The notes under the pieces are model-generated. The model worked only from the letters and a program-made list of their open reading frames with translations, was not told where the DNA came from and did not search any database. A program made the translations under genes and the position numbers. Source: an uncultured Paracoccaceae bacterium (GTDB lineage: Bacteria; Pseudomonadota; Alphaproteobacteria; Rhodobacterales; Rhodobacteraceae). From it: a stretch of DNA of 64,000 nucleotides. The stretch lies in NCBI GenBank assembly GCA_947497065.1, contig CANMEQ010000007.1, positions 124,001 through 188,000 of the forward strand. Reading direction: 5' to 3'. Numbering within the stretch: the first letter of the stretch is position 1; every line of letters starts with the position of its first letter. Below, in pieces: positions 35,080 through 44,627 of this stretch.

Positions 35080-36183
35080 TTACAATGACGCGTCGAGAGC
35101 CGCGAGAATAGCGTCACCCATGCCGGATGTGGACACTGGTGTTGTGTCCTCGTCGCCCAGCAAATCACCGGTGCGCACACCGTCCGCAAGCACTTGCTCA
35201 ACAGCTTTTTCCAAACGGGTCGCTTCTGCGCCGTTGTCAAAGGAATAGCGCAACGCCATCGCGAAGGACAAAATACATGCAATTGGGTTCGCTTTGCCCT
35301 GGCCTGTGATGTCAGGCGCAGAACCGTGTACCGGCTCGTACATCGCTTTCGGGCGACCGTTTGCCATTGGCGCGCCCAAAGAGGCGGACGGCAACATGCC
35401 GAGAGAGCCCGTCAACATGGCCGCACAGTCAGACAGGATATCGCCGAACAGGTTGTCGGTGTAGATCACGTCAAACTGTTTCGGGGCACGCACCAGCTGC
35501 ATCGCGCCATTATCGGCGTACATGTGAGACAGTTCGACCTCTGGGTAATCGGCGTGCACCTCGGTCACAACATCGCGCCACAGGATGCCGGATTCCATCA
35601 CGTTGGCTTTTTCCATGGAGCACAAACGTTTGTCGCGCTTCATGGCCAATTCGAATGCCGCACGTGCGCCGCGTTCGATTTCAGCTTCTGTGTAGCGCTG
35701 GGTGTTTACGCCCACACGCAGGTTGTCTTCCATGTGGATGCCGCGTGGCTCACCAAAGTAAACGCCAGACGTCAATTCGCGTACAATCATGATGTCGAGG
35801 CCGGAAACGATATCTGTTTTCAGGGACGAGAAATCAGCCAGCGCATCAAAACACTGCGCAGGGCGCAGGTTGGCGAAGAGGTCCATTTCTTTGCGCAGAC
35901 GCAGAAGGCCGCGTTCCGGTTTTACAGAAAAATCCAGGTCGTCATACTTTGGGCCGCCAACAGCGCCGAGCAAAACAGCGTCGACTTCTTGGGCTTTGGC
36001 CATTGTGTCGTCGTGCAGTGGCACGCCGTGTTTGTCGTAGGCAGCACCACCCACAAGGTCTTCGGTGACGTCGAACGCCAGATCGCGCTTCGCACCGAAC
36101 CAATCGATGATACGGCGCACTTCAACCATAACTTCAGCACCGATACCGTCACCGGGCAGGATCAAAAGAGAGGGGTTCGACAT
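35080..36183 (-). CDS. leuB: 3-isopropylmalate dehydrogenase
   Basis: A 367-residue NAD-dependent beta-decarboxylating dehydrogenase, third step of leucine synthesis. [10 protein letters not shown] at the N-terminus, the [14 protein letters not shown] loop, [11 protein letters not shown] and [12 protein letters not shown] with [15 protein letters not shown] are all in place. Length is standard. The leuC-leuD genes lie 4 kb away on the same strand, separated by a LysR/dehydratase-like pair and an exonuclease-like operon. Confidence 0.97.
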   Translation of the reverse strand: MSNPSLLILPGDGIGAEVMVEVRRIIDWFGAKRDLAFDVTEDLVGGAAYDKHGVPLHDDTMAKAQEVDAVLLGAVGGPKYDDLDFSVKPERGLLRLRKEMDLFANLRPAQCFDALADFSSLKTDIVSGLDIMIVRELTSGVYFGEPRGIHMEDNLRVGVNTQRYTEAEIERGARAAFELAMKRDKRLCSMEKANVMESGILWRDVVTEVHADYPEVELSHMYADNGAMQLVRAPKQFDVIYTDNLFGDILSDCAAMLTGSLGMLPSASLGAPMANGRPKAMYEPVHGSAPDITGQGKANPIACILSFAMALRYSFDNGAEATRLEKAVEQVLADGVRTGDLLGDEDTTPVSTSGMGDAILAALDASL

Positions 36184-36242
36184 GTCATTTTTCCTTGGCT
36201 AAATCGCGTTGCAAACGCGCCTAGCCCGTTCGCCGCCAAGGG

Positions 36243-37139
36243 TCAAGAAACAAGGGGTTTCAGCCCCTGCGCCAACATATCCCAAACCCGCCTGATGCGC
36301 GGCGTTTCTCGCATGGCCTCATGTGCGGTCAACCAAATGGGAAGCGGCGAAATGGGAAATCCTGTTTCAATAACCACCAATGCAGGGTCCGCATCGACAA
36401 TGGCTTTTTGCGAAAACCCCACGCCACACCCCGCCCGAACAAGCGCAAGAACCGTCGCGTGGTCATCACATCGTGTTTTGAAAAAATCACGGGTCACATC
36501 AAGGCCAGCCGCCTTGAACCCCTTAATGATTGCGGGATTCGCATCGAAGCCGACAAAATCATGGGCCTCAAAATCGTCAGGGCCGGTCAGCGGCCCGCGT
36601 TGGGCTAAATAGGCGCGGGAGGCGCATAAAACCAAGGCGAGGCCACCCACATACTGCGTTACCAAATCCAACTGGGTGGGGCGATACATGCGCACCGCAA
36701 TGTCCGCTTCGCGGTACAAAAGGTTGCTGCTGGCATTAGATGGGGCAAGTTCGATCGCAATTGCAGGTTCGGCGCGCCGGATATCTGCGATGATGTCCGG
36801 CAGGTGGAACAGTGACGTCATCGTGCTGGCCGTGATGCGAACCGTTCCTTCAATTTGCACCGAACGTCCGGCGGCGGCCAGTGCGATTTCGTGCATGGCA
36901 TTACGCATGGCTCGGGCGGGCTCCATCAGCGCAAGGCCCGTCTCGGTCAAGGCCAAGCCGCGGGGCTGGCGCGAGAACAGCTGCGCCTGAAGCTGCGCTT
37001 CGAGTGTTTTGATCTGTCGGCCGAGTGTCGGTTGGCTGGCCCCCAAGGTACGCGCGGCACCAGAGAGTGAGCCTTCCTCGGCGACGGCGAGGAAGGCCTG
37101 AACGAGGGACCAATCTGCGGGTGTGACAACACTATCCAT
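36243..37139 (-). CDS. LysR-family transcriptional regulator
   Basis: A 298-residue LysR regulator: helix-turn-helix in residues 9-68 (FLAVAEEGSLSGAARTLGASQPTLGRQIKTLEAQL) and an effector domain after about 95. Divergent from the NAD(P)-binding protein gene (87-base gap), the usual arrangement for a local activator. Confidence 0.92.
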   Translation of the reverse strand: MDSVVTPADWSLVQAFLAVAEEGSLSGAARTLGASQPTLGRQIKTLEAQLQAQLFSRQPRGLALTETGLALMEPARAMRNAMHEIALAAAGRSVQIEGTVRITASTMTSLFHLPDIIADIRRAEPAIAIELAPSNASSNLLYREADIAVRMYRPTQLDLVTQYVGGLALVLCASRAYLAQRGPLTGPDDFEAHDFVGFDANPAIIKGFKAAGLDVTRDFFKTRCDDHATVLALVRAGCGVGFSQKAIVDADPALVVIETGFPISPLPIWLTAHEAMRETPRIRRVWDMLAQGLKPLVS

Positions 37140-37151
37140 TCAAAATTGAAT
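37138..37151. promoter_or_regulatory. Small palindrome at the LysR start / divergent promoter
   Basis: ATTCAA-AA-TTGAAT overlaps the LysR start codon. In the same gap are AT-rich stretches (37160-37185) with possible -10 elements. It may be an autoregulatory site, but this is symmetry only. Confidence 0.25.
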
Positions 37152-37226
37152 ACACGATGCACGAATTTTCGCAATTTATAATCGAATGTGAATGACAGAA
37201 CCTGATCATCAGAACAGGAGATCATC

Positions 37227-38135
37227 ATGAAACCTATCGTCTTAATCCTCGGGCCAACGGGCCGTATGGGAAGAAACGCCGCCATCGCATTTGAGAAAAA
37301 CGGATGGGACGTGCGCCGATTCAACCGCAAGACAGACACCCTTTGGGATGCAGCATGGGGCGCAAGTGTCATCGTGAACGCATGGAACCCGCCCTACAAC
37401 GATTGGGCAGCGCAAGTTCCGAATATGACCCGAGACATCATTGAGGTCGCGCAAGCCAGTGGGGCGACGGTGATTATACCGGGAAATGTCTACGTCTACG
37501 GGCCGTCAGCCCCTGAAGTGCTAGATCATACCACACCACATTTGGCGCAAAACCCGCTGGGAAAAATTCGTGTCAGGAAGGAGGCCGCGTACCGGGCATC
37601 AGGTGTGCAAACCATCGTGGTGCGTGCCGGTGATTATATTGACACAGAGCCGTCAGGAAACTGGTTTGATATGATCATGGCCAAGTCCGTTTCAAAAGGC
37701 AGGTTCACTTCACCAGGCCCAACAGATTGCCCGCGGGCCTATTCGTATCTGCCGGATGTCGCGCGAACGATGGTTGCCCTCGCCAACCGGCGAGAGGATT
37801 TGGGCGCATTCGAAGATGTAAACGCCCCCAGCTTTACCTTAACCGCGCAACAATTCGCGGCAGAAACAGAAACCCTGTTGGGGCGCCCTGTTGTAGCCAA
37901 GGAAATGATGTGGTGGCCAATCAAAGCCTTGCGGCCTGTCTGGCCGCTTGCCCGTGGTATCGTTGAAATGCGATACATCTGGAACATGCCGCACAGCTTG
38001 GGCGAGACACGGCAATTGGATCTGTGCCCAGAGGTGCAGCGCACGCCGTTGCCGACCGTGCTAGCTCGGGCGCTTGAGCACCAAATCGACCCAGACCAGA
38101 TGATGCGCGCCAGCAACCTCACGATCGCCGAGTAG
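37227..38135 (+). CDS. NAD(P)-binding epimerase/dehydratase-like protein (extended SDR type)
   Basis: A 302-residue Rossmann protein. The N-terminus LILGPTGRMGRNAA is a GxxGxxG nucleotide motif, VIIPGNVYVYGPSAP resembles the strand with YxxxK region of extended SDRs (Tyr present; LGKIRVRKEA holds Lys residues), and AYSYLPDVART is the usual downstream motif. Substrate unknown. ATG at 37227 with AGGAGA just upstream. The 3' end overlaps the convergent exonuclease-like gene by 75 bases, longer than usual. Confidence 0.85.
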   Translation: MKPIVLILGPTGRMGRNAAIAFEKNGWDVRRFNRKTDTLWDAAWGASVIVNAWNPPYNDWAAQVPNMTRDIIEVAQASGATVIIPGNVYVYGPSAPEVLDHTTPHLAQNPLGKIRVRKEAAYRASGVQTIVVRAGDYIDTEPSGNWFDMIMAKSVSKGRFTSPGPTDCPRAYSYLPDVARTMVALANRREDLGAFEDVNAPSFTLTAQQFAAETETLLGRPVVAKEMMWWPIKALRPVWPLARGIVEMRYIWNMPHSLGETRQLDLCPEVQRTPLPTVLARALEHQIDPDQMMRASNLTIAE

Positions 38136-39146
38136 CGCAGCATCGGGGTCATCCGGCGCGGGCCAGAAAACACCAGCGTTGGTGACGTCGAAATTCACCG
38201 ACGGCAGCACATAAGAAACCCGCAGATTGCCCGGCCCATCCGCAGGCCAATCGGCTGTGTCATGCTCAGGGGCACCCGAATGCGCTCGATCTGCCTCAAG
38301 CAGCGCGCCGTTGCTGCGCGGCGTGGGGTCTTGCAGCGCGTTGTGGTTCAGCAACGCTTCAATGCCGTCGTGCAAACCGTCGCCATCGACAGGGTCCATA
38401 TTGGCGTTTCCGATCACGATTGGATTGGCTGGCTGACCCCCGAAATCGCCCGCGAGAACGTTGTTCCAGATCAAAATCTCGTCGCGGTTTCGCAGGCCGT
38501 TGAAATCCTCTGGTCCGTCGAAGACGGGTGGTGTGGCATCGAAGGCGAGCAGTGAAATCTGATCCCCGCCGACCTCAATCGGCACAATCCAATGCGCGGT
38601 CGAAGAGAGGGGCAAGGTTTCAAAGACATCAGGAGATGGGAAAAGTGTGCCATTTTGGGTGGGCAATGTCGCGTTGGGAACATCGGCCCAAGGAATATCC
38701 GTCAAATCTATTATGTTATTTATATCAATAGGATACCGTGACAGGATGGCCATTCCGCCGTCACCGAAAAATCGACCATACCCCAATGCATCTCGGGCAT
38801 CGCCCGCGAAACCATTAGCATCGAGATCCAGCCCCGTTTGACTACCTGCATTTGGGGCACTGGCAAATTGAAAGGGAAAGGGGTCAACGCTGGCCCGGGA
38901 GAATGCAGACAATGCAGCACCCGACCCGTCATAGTCGAAATCGGTGAGCACCAAAATGTCGGGCGCGATATGGTCGATCACCGACAGAGCGTGGAGGATT
39001 TGTGGGTCTTCGCCCGTGAGAATGTCGCGCAAGAGGAGGCCGGGGCCATCTCTGCTGAGCGGGGCGGCGAAGGTTGCGACACGAATTTCATCCGTCTGGG
39101 CAATGACTGCAGCGGACCAAACCGAGAGGGCGGCTGCCAGCGAAAT
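38061..39146 (-). CDS. Exported endonuclease/exonuclease/phosphatase-family protein (non-canonical start)
   Basis: A protein of about 361 residues in the EEP fold group, seen by RVATFAAPLSRDGPGLLLRDIL, PDILVLTDFDYDG, GNANMDP (catalytic Asn region) and SYVLPS with HHLVWVDL at the end. A signal peptide precedes it (SLAAALSVWSAAVIAQ). There is no ATG, GTG or TTG suited to that signal: the nearest in-frame ATGs (39272, 39287) lie deep in the upstream gene. I place the start at ATT 39146, which overlaps the upstream stop as TAATT; CTG at 39140 is an alternative. The C-terminal 75 bases overlap the convergent gene. Confidence 0.7.
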   Translation of the reverse strand: MSLAAALSVWSAAVIAQTDEIRVATFAAPLSRDGPGLLLRDILTGEDPQILHALSVIDHIAPDILVLTDFDYDGSGAALSAFSRASVDPFPFQFASAPNAGSQTGLDLDANGFAGDARDALGYGRFFGDGGMAILSRYPIDINNIIDLTDIPWADVPNATLPTQNGTLFPSPDVFETLPLSSTAHWIVPIEVGGDQISLLAFDATPPVFDGPEDFNGLRNRDEILIWNNVLAGDFGGQPANPIVIGNANMDPVDGDGLHDGIEALLNHNALQDPTPRSNGALLEADRAHSGAPEHDTADWPADGPGNLRVSYVLPSVNFDVTNAGVFWPAPDDPDAALLGDREVAGAHHLVWVDLVLKRPS

Positions 39147-40084
39147 TAAGCCGGCACACCCTCGTTGTCTTTTTCTTCCAAATAAGCCCGTTCGCGTTGG
39201 GCGGCGACCATCTGGCCCACGCGAAGCATCGCGACGCCGCGCATCATGAGGCTGGCAGGAAGAAAGGCCCATGCTGTCATCATCCAAATCAAAGTGTGCG
39301 GGTTTTGCAGCTGGATGGGGTTGAAGACATCAGATGCGAGTTTAACCAGCGCTGGGATAACAAATGGGAGAAGAAACCCTAAGATAATGTTAATTTGCCC
39401 GTCCCGCTCCAGACGGTCGACGACATCGCCACCGGCGGAGGGATCGAAGACGGGGAGATTGGTCCAAACGTTAAAACCACCGCGTTGGCTGGGCCAATTG
39501 TTGAGACGCAAGATCAGAACAAAAAACGCCATGGACAGGAGAGAAACGAGGTAGCTTAGCCCGGCGGCTGTGCGCACATTTTCGATGAGATTCAGATCTG
39601 CTTCGGCGGGCAACATCAAGACGACCAGCCGCACCGGAGAATACGGGAAATCCATCGCCTCGGCCAAGGCGTTGCCCATGAGGCTGAACAAGCGGGTGGC
39701 CGTGGTCGGGTCGGTGGCGCCTTTTGCGATCATGGACAAAGAGAAAACCGTGGCGGCCAGACCCAGAAACCGCACGCGGTTGAACGGCGGCGCATCGCGG
39801 AACTCAAGCAAGCTGGGGGAGGCTGAATTATATTCAACAAATGTGAAGACAGAAGCAACGATGCAGACCAACACAACAATTTGGGCTGTATCTGTCGTCG
39901 TGCTTGCGAGCACGAACGAGGGAAGTGCGATCAATAAGATCACCATGGCTGCCCGAAAGACAGCGCCTGAAAGACGTGAAACCACTTTTCTACTACCTTC
40001 ATTTCGGTCTGACGCGATACGATGCCGCGCCCTTGTCCCGGTCTGATCCTGCCTTTTTTCGGCAGATTGCCTCATAGTTGCCAT
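39146..40084 (-). CDS. Conserved membrane protein of unknown function
   Basis: A protein of about 312 residues with a basic N-terminal stretch and five to six membrane segments (near 40-60, 68-85, 105-125, 175-200, 230-250, 268-285). No domain recognised. It precedes the exonuclease-like gene with overlapping ends, a pairing that suggests a joint role. Start is uncertain: ATG 40084, ATG 40075 and GTG 40096 are in frame, none with a strong ribosome site. Confidence 0.7.
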   Translation of the reverse strand: MATMRQSAEKRQDQTGTRARHRIASDRNEGSRKVVSRLSGAVFRAAMVILLIALPSFVLASTTTDTAQIVVLVCIVASVFTFVEYNSASPSLLEFRDAPPFNRVRFLGLAATVFSLSMIAKGATDPTTATRLFSLMGNALAEAMDFPYSPVRLVVLMLPAEADLNLIENVRTAAGLSYLVSLLSMAFFVLILRLNNWPSQRGGFNVWTNLPVFDPSAGGDVVDRLERDGQINIILGFLLPFVIPALVKLASDVFNPIQLQNPHTLIWMMTAWAFLPASLMMRGVAMLRVGQMVAAQRERAYLEEKDNEGVPA

Positions 40085-40281
40085 GAAACTGCCCACATTC
40101 AGTTAACGTCGCAAGTCGATGAGATCTTTTTGCTGAACGTTTAGGGCAGTTTTGCGGCAGCACTGGTGCGAGAATGCAACCATTCCAAAGCATTAGATTG
40201 TGTTGCGCTAGATGTAGCGGCTGGCGAGGTCGCGGGGCACAAGGGCAGATTAATGTCTTGTTAGAAGGTATGGCCGACGAA

Positions 40282-40306
40282 AGAAGGCGCCTCGAGGGCG
40301 CCTTCT
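40282..40306 (-). terminator. Terminator after leuD
   Basis: 10-bp inverted repeat (40282-40291 with 40297-40306), five-base loop; on the minus strand the stem is followed by TTTC. Lies about 45 bases after the leuD stop. Confidence 0.7.
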
Positions 40307-40349
40307 GACAAAATCCGAGAAATCTCCCGCTATGCGTGTTTAACGCTGA

Positions 40350-40955
40350 TCAAACCCACGGGCGAGCTGCAGAGACCTGTGTTTCAAACGAATCAATCGC
40401 AGCGGCTTTTTCCATGGTCAGGCCGATGTCATCGAGACCGTTCATCAGACAATGCTTTTTGAACGGGTCAACTTCGAAGGTGAAGGTTTCGCCGTCGGAG
40501 GATGTGACAGTCTGTGCTTCGAGGTCCACCTCGATGCGGGCATTCGCACCCTTTTCGGCATCTTTCATCAGCGCATCACGTTGATCTTCTGGCAGCACGA
40601 TCGGAAGGATGCCGTTCTTGAAACAGTTGTTGTAAAAGATGTCTGCGAAGGATGTAGAGATGACGCAGCGAATGCCAAAGTCGGCGATGGCCCATGGGGC
40701 GTGCTCACGGGAGGAGCCGCAACCGAAGTTGTCGCCCGCCACCAAAATGGAGGCTTCGCGGTAGGCTGGCTGGTTCAAAACAAAGTCAGGGATTTCATTG
40801 CCCTGACGGTCAAACCGCATTTCATCAAACAGGTTCACGCCGAGGCCGGACCGTTTGATTGTTTTCAAAAACACCTTCGGAATGATCATGTCGGTGTCGA
40901 TGTTGACGAGTGGCATTGGCGCTGCAATGCCGGAGAGAGTATCGAATTTTTGCAT
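40350..40955 (-). CDS. leuD: 3-isopropylmalate dehydratase small subunit
   Basis: A 201-residue small subunit of isopropylmalate isomerase, pairing with LeuC for the second step of leucine synthesis. It has [16 protein letters not shown] at the N-terminus, the [16 protein letters not shown] motif and [17 protein letters not shown]. The ATG at 40955 has AAGGAAA eight bases upstream and gives the standard length. The frame continues without any stop into the upstream Tat-signal ORF, so a 359-residue fusion is also possible. Confidence 0.95.
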   Translation of the reverse strand: MQKFDTLSGIAAPMPLVNIDTDMIIPKVFLKTIKRSGLGVNLFDEMRFDRQGNEIPDFVLNQPAYREASILVAGDNFGCGSSREHAPWAIADFGIRCVISTSFADIFYNNCFKNGILPIVLPEDQRDALMKDAEKGANARIEVDLEAQTVTSSDGETFTFEVDPFKKHCLMNGLDDIGLTMEKAAAIDSFETQVSAARPWV

Positions 40956-41429
40956 TGGAGTTTCCTTTCGGGGCGTTAACCCTTTGGAGCTTTCACGTTC
41001 ATCTTTGTGAACGGAGTGTTCATCATTTTCGTCAGTATGGGTCGGGTATTGCTCTGGTATGGGTTTGGTATTGCTTTGCACCTTACTGGCGACCGTTTTC
41101 GCAGATGCGACAACGGAGCCTTTCGGCCGCACCCAAACCTGACTGCGCGCCCATTTGCCGGCTTTCGTGGTCCCTTGGAGGGGGCCCAAAATACCGCGCG
41201 TCGACATATCCCGCATCAACTGTTCCGCTTGATCCATGCCCAGCCCCAACCGTTTGGCGAGGGTGAAGACAGAGAACGACACATCTGATTGCGCATGATA
41301 GATCGCCGCATGCAGGGCCGAGGCGGGGTAGCCCACCTTGGTCGCAGCACCAAGCGACGCGGACGGCAGAAGCGGGGCGGCGAAAGCGCCACCCAACATC
41401 TGCAAAAATCCGCGACGCTTCATTGACAT
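40956..41429 (-). CDS. Tat-signal small protein ORF, in frame with leuD without a stop
   Basis: About 158 codons. The N-terminus [12 protein letters not shown] with an Ala-rich hydrophobic segment is a twin-arginine signal with cleavage near residue 28. The mature part has a helix-turn-helix-like section ([26 protein letters not shown]) and a polar, charged C-terminal tail that does not look conserved. It overlaps the leuC stop as TAATG. A small Tat-signal gene between leuC and leuD is familiar in Rhodobacteraceae. Here it has no stop of its own; a TAA lies one frame over at 40976-40978, near the end of the ORF, so a one-base indel may have removed it. Confidence 0.7.
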
Positions 41430-42835
41430 TACATCAGATCCCGTACGTCGGTGAGCTTACCAGTGATCGCAGCCGCCGCCGCCATGCCCGGGGACACGAG
41501 GTGTGTACGGCCTTTGTAGCCCTGACGACCCTCAAAGTTCCGGTTGGAGGTGGAGGCGCAGCGTTCGCCTTCGGCCAACTGGTCTGGGTTCATGGCCAGA
41601 CACATGGAACAGCCCGCCATACGCCATTCGAAACCGGCGTCTTTGAAGATGTCGGCGATGCCTTCTTCTTCGGCTTGGGCCCGCACGAGGCCGGAGCCTG
41701 GCACGACCATGGCACGCATGCCGTCTTTGACCTTTTTGCCTTTGAGGATTTCTGCCGCGGCGCGCAGATCTTCGATGCGGCCGTTGGTACAGGACCCGAT
41801 GAACACCGTGTCGATTTCGATGTCTGTGAGTTTCTGACCCGCTTTGAGGCCCATGTATTCGATGGAGCGTGCCGCGGCGTCGACCTTGCCACCCTCAAAA
41901 GAGGAGGGTTCTGGAACGACGGCAGTGATCGGTAGAACGTCTTCTGGGGAAGTGCCCCATGTGACGGACGGTGCGATGTCTTCGCCTTTGAGGGTGACGA
42001 CCATATCCCATTCGGCATCATCGTCGGAGTAGAGTGTTTCCCACCATGCTTGCGCAGCTTCCCATTCCGCGCCTTTTGGTGCGTGGGGGCGGCCTTTGCA
42101 GTAGTCGAATGTTTTCTGGTCAGGCGCGATCAAGCCAGCGCGCGCGCCGCCTTCGATGGCCATGTTACAGACGGTCATGCGGCCTTCCATAGACAGATCT
42201 TGGATCGCAGTGCCGCAATATTCGATCACGTAGCCAGTACCGCCGGCTGTGCCGGTTTTGCCGATGACGGACATGGTGATGTCTTTCGCGGTCACACCTG
42301 GCTTCAGGTGGCCCGTGATTTCGACCTTCATGTTTTTGGATTTTTTCTGGATCAGCGTTTGTGTCGCCAGAACGTGTTCGACTTCGGATGTGCCGATGCC
42401 GTGGGCCAGCGCGCCGAAGGCCCCGTGGGTCGCGGTGTGGCTGTCACCACATACGACGGTCATGCCCGGAAGCGTCCAGCCCTGTTCGGGGCCAACGATG
42501 TGCACGATGCCCTGACGGACGTCGGACACGGGGTAGTAGTGGATACCGAAGTCTTTGGCGTTCTTGTCCAAGGCGGCCACTTGAATGCGGCTGTCTTCGG
42601 TCATGGTTTCGGCGTTCGCACGATCAAGCGTTGTAGGCACGTTGTGATCTGGAACAGCGATTGTTTTTTCCGGCGCGCGCACTTTGCGGCCCGCCATACG
42701 CAGGCCTTCGAAGGCTTGCGGTGAAGTCACTTCGTGGACGAGGTGACGGTCGATATACAACAGGCATGTGCCGTCTTCGGATTCGTGGGCGACGTGGGCA
42801 TCCCAGATTTTATCGTAAAGCGTTTTGGGGGACAT
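41429..42835 (-). CDS. leuC: 3-isopropylmalate dehydratase large subunit
   Basis: A 468-residue aconitase-family enzyme with a 4Fe-4S cluster. Fe-S cysteines are in IGSCTNGR and [42 protein letters not shown] is the family signature. ATG at 42835 with GAGAGGA upstream; the frame is open to 42976, but those residues read through the leader and are not family-like. It overlaps the Tat ORF by three bases. Confidence 0.97.
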   Translation of the reverse strand: MSPKTLYDKIWDAHVAHESEDGTCLLYIDRHLVHEVTSPQAFEGLRMAGRKVRAPEKTIAVPDHNVPTTLDRANAETMTEDSRIQVAALDKNAKDFGIHYYPVSDVRQGIVHIVGPEQGWTLPGMTVVCGDSHTATHGAFGALAHGIGTSEVEHVLATQTLIQKKSKNMKVEITGHLKPGVTAKDITMSVIGKTGTAGGTGYVIEYCGTAIQDLSMEGRMTVCNMAIEGGARAGLIAPDQKTFDYCKGRPHAPKGAEWEAAQAWWETLYSDDDAEWDMVVTLKGEDIAPSVTWGTSPEDVLPITAVVPEPSSFEGGKVDAAARSIEYMGLKAGQKLTDIEIDTVFIGSCTNGRIEDLRAAAEILKGKKVKDGMRAMVVPGSGLVRAQAEEEGIADIFKDAGFEWRMAGCSMCLAMNPDQLAEGERCASTSNRNFEGRQGYKGRTHLVSPGMAAAAAITGKLTDVRDLM

Positions 42836-43150
42836 GTGGTCCTCTCCCGTTATTAGTGTGGCTGTGGAGATGGCTTGGGTTTTGGACACGCGGGACAAGC
42901 CCGCGCGGAGATCATAGGTGTGCGAGGATGGTGCAGGTTGCACCATAAAAGCGCCAAGGCAGGCGCGCGCGGTCATCCATGTCGAAAACTTGTGTCATGG
43001 GGGTCAGATATACATGGAACCTGAGTCTCGCAAGAGTGATTGGGGATTTCGGTTTATTGCAGTGTTTTCACCATTTGCTGAGAAAACGTTATTGGCGCCT
43101 GTGAATTTGATCGCGGAAACTGGCCCCGAATTATGGGAGAGGATGGGCCG
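42836..43150. promoter_or_regulatory. Divergent region leuC / DUF3179 with three hairpins in the leuC leader
   Basis: 315 bases. On the leuC side are three adjacent inverted repeats: 42951-42966 (GCGCC stem), 42928-42946 (ATGGTGCA stem, three-base loop) and 42889-42905 (CGCGGG stem). None has a T-run after it. A 28-codon frame (42912-42998, minus) lies across the first two but lacks a ribosome site and Leu-rich run. The DUF3179 side holds a GTTTTC/GAAAAC repeat (43064-43087). No gene supported. Confidence 0.5.
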
Positions 43151-44533
43151 ATGAAGGTATGGAATTCAACGTCAGTGCGCGCGGTTTTGGCGCTAAGTGT
43201 TTTGGTGACTTTCGGCGCGGGCCAAGGGGCCGTAGCGCAGGAGGTATCGCCGCTTCCCTCCTATGTGACGCAAGAATATGGCCACCCGCCCGCGATCCCG
43301 CAGGGCGCGATTGCGCCCGAGATTACGGACGCCTTGCAGGTTGTGTTTGTCGACAGCTTGGAGCGCAGCGAATGGGGAAATACGGAATCCCTCGCGCTGG
43401 AACAGGTGCGGCTGTCGGGCGATCCGCGTTTGGCGTGGATTATTACGGATATGATGCGGTTCACCTGGCGCCAGACGTTTGATGATGCCTTGGCCCAAAC
43501 CGCCGCTGAGCTGTTGGGCATTGAGCTGGAAACACCGCAGCGCTGGCACGAGCTGACCGATCATTTGATCGCATGGGATATTCCCGCCTACCCCGGCTAT
43601 TTGCCCCATAAACGCGCGATTTTCACGCATTTCCTAGACGGGTGGGATGATATTTTCGTCGAAGGGGACATTGATTGGCGCATGGTGTCTTGGGGCGGCG
43701 TGCCGATTGATGACCGCGCCTATGATACGACCGATATTTTGTGCAATTGCATCCCCGCCGCTGACAATCCAGAGGTTCAATCAGCCGAGGATGCCACATG
43801 GCTGGATGACGATGACATCGTGTTCGGGATTGAGATCAACGGTGAATACCGCGCCTATCCGCGTCAGATTATGGAAGTGCGCGAGATGGTGAACGACACG
43901 CTGGGCGGGCGGGATTTGGGGATACCTTATTGCACCCTCTGTGGCGCCGCGCAGGCCTATTTTACCGACAATATGCCAGCGGGCGTGGAGCGGCCAGTTT
44001 TGCGCACCACGGGGCTGTTGATCCGGTCGAACAAGGTGATGTTTGATGTGAACACCTATTCCGTGTTCGACACGTTTTTGGGCACCGCGCTGACCGGTCC
44101 GTTGAATGAGATTGGCCTGCAATTGGAGCAAGCCACGGTGATCACGACGGATTGGGGTACGTGGAAAGAGCAGCATCCGGAGACGACCGTTTTGGTGGAA
44201 GAGCTGGCGCTGGGTCGGGATTTTGATTTCCGCAGTGGGCGGGACGCCAATGGGCCGATTTTCCCAGTGGGCGATGTGGACCCGCGGCTGGGCGTTCAGG
44301 ACGACGTGATTGGTGTGATCACCGCATCTGGCACGCCGGTTGCTTTCCCACGGGGGGCGGCGCTGATTGCGCTGCGCAGTGGGGCCGAGATTGCCTATGA
44401 GAATGTGCGGTTGGAGCTGGATGCCGGTGGCGTGCGGGCCGTGGATGAGGATGGGGCGGATCTGGGCAGCCACGAGGCGTTTTGGTTCGCGTGGTCGCAA
44501 TTTCACCCCGATACGGAGCTTTGGGCCGGCTAG
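43151..44533 (+). CDS. Exported DUF3179 protein
   Basis: A 460-residue protein with signal peptide (about 1-29, AVAQ), then a DUF3179 domain, recognised by DDDDIVFGIEINGEYRAYP, YCTLCGAAQAYF, NSNVMFD-like region NKVMFDVNTYSVFD, ETTVL and AFWFAWSQFHPDTELW. The conserved Cys pair (YCTLC) is present. Function unknown; family members are envelope proteins. ATG at 43151 follows GAGAGG. A hairpin follows the gene. Confidence 0.9.
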   Translation: MKVWNSTSVRAVLALSVLVTFGAGQGAVAQEVSPLPSYVTQEYGHPPAIPQGAIAPEITDALQVVFVDSLERSEWGNTESLALEQVRLSGDPRLAWIITDMMRFTWRQTFDDALAQTAAELLGIELETPQRWHELTDHLIAWDIPAYPGYLPHKRAIFTHFLDGWDDIFVEGDIDWRMVSWGGVPIDDRAYDTTDILCNCIPAADNPEVQSAEDATWLDDDDIVFGIEINGEYRAYPRQIMEVREMVNDTLGGRDLGIPYCTLCGAAQAYFTDNMPAGVERPVLRTTGLLIRSNKVMFDVNTYSVFDTFLGTALTGPLNEIGLQLEQATVITTDWGTWKEQHPETTVLVEELALGRDFDFRSGRDANGPIFPVGDVDPRLGVQDDVIGVITASGTPVAFPRGAALIALRSGAEIAYENVRLELDAGGVRAVDEDGADLGSHEAFWFAWSQFHPDTELWAG

Positions 44534-44550
44534 GACCACGACACACATTG

Positions 44551-44575
44551 CGCGGGCCGGTTCAAACGGCCCGCG
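44551..44575 (+). terminator. Hairpin after DUF3179 gene
   Basis: 9-bp GC-rich inverted repeat (44551-44559 with 44567-44575), seven-base loop, followed by TGCTTGCTC instead of a full T-run. Probably a terminator or attenuator before mscS. Confidence 0.5.
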
Positions 44576-44627
44576 TGCTTGCTCTTATTGTGGACAAAGC
44601 GCATGATTGCGATAGGTCGAGGAGCAT

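Noticed and set aside
35194-36612. Plus-strand open frame of 472 codons across leuB and the LysR gene
   Set aside because: It spans two well-supported minus-strand genes and their gap; typical GC-driven shadow.
42912-42998. 28-codon minus-strand frame in the leuC leader as a leucine leader peptide
   Set aside because: Only three Leu codons, not clustered, and no ribosome site; the hairpins are reported instead.
42918-43154. 78-codon plus-strand frame before the DUF3179 gene
   Set aside because: No ribosome site, no recognisable pattern, overlaps both leader and promoter regions.
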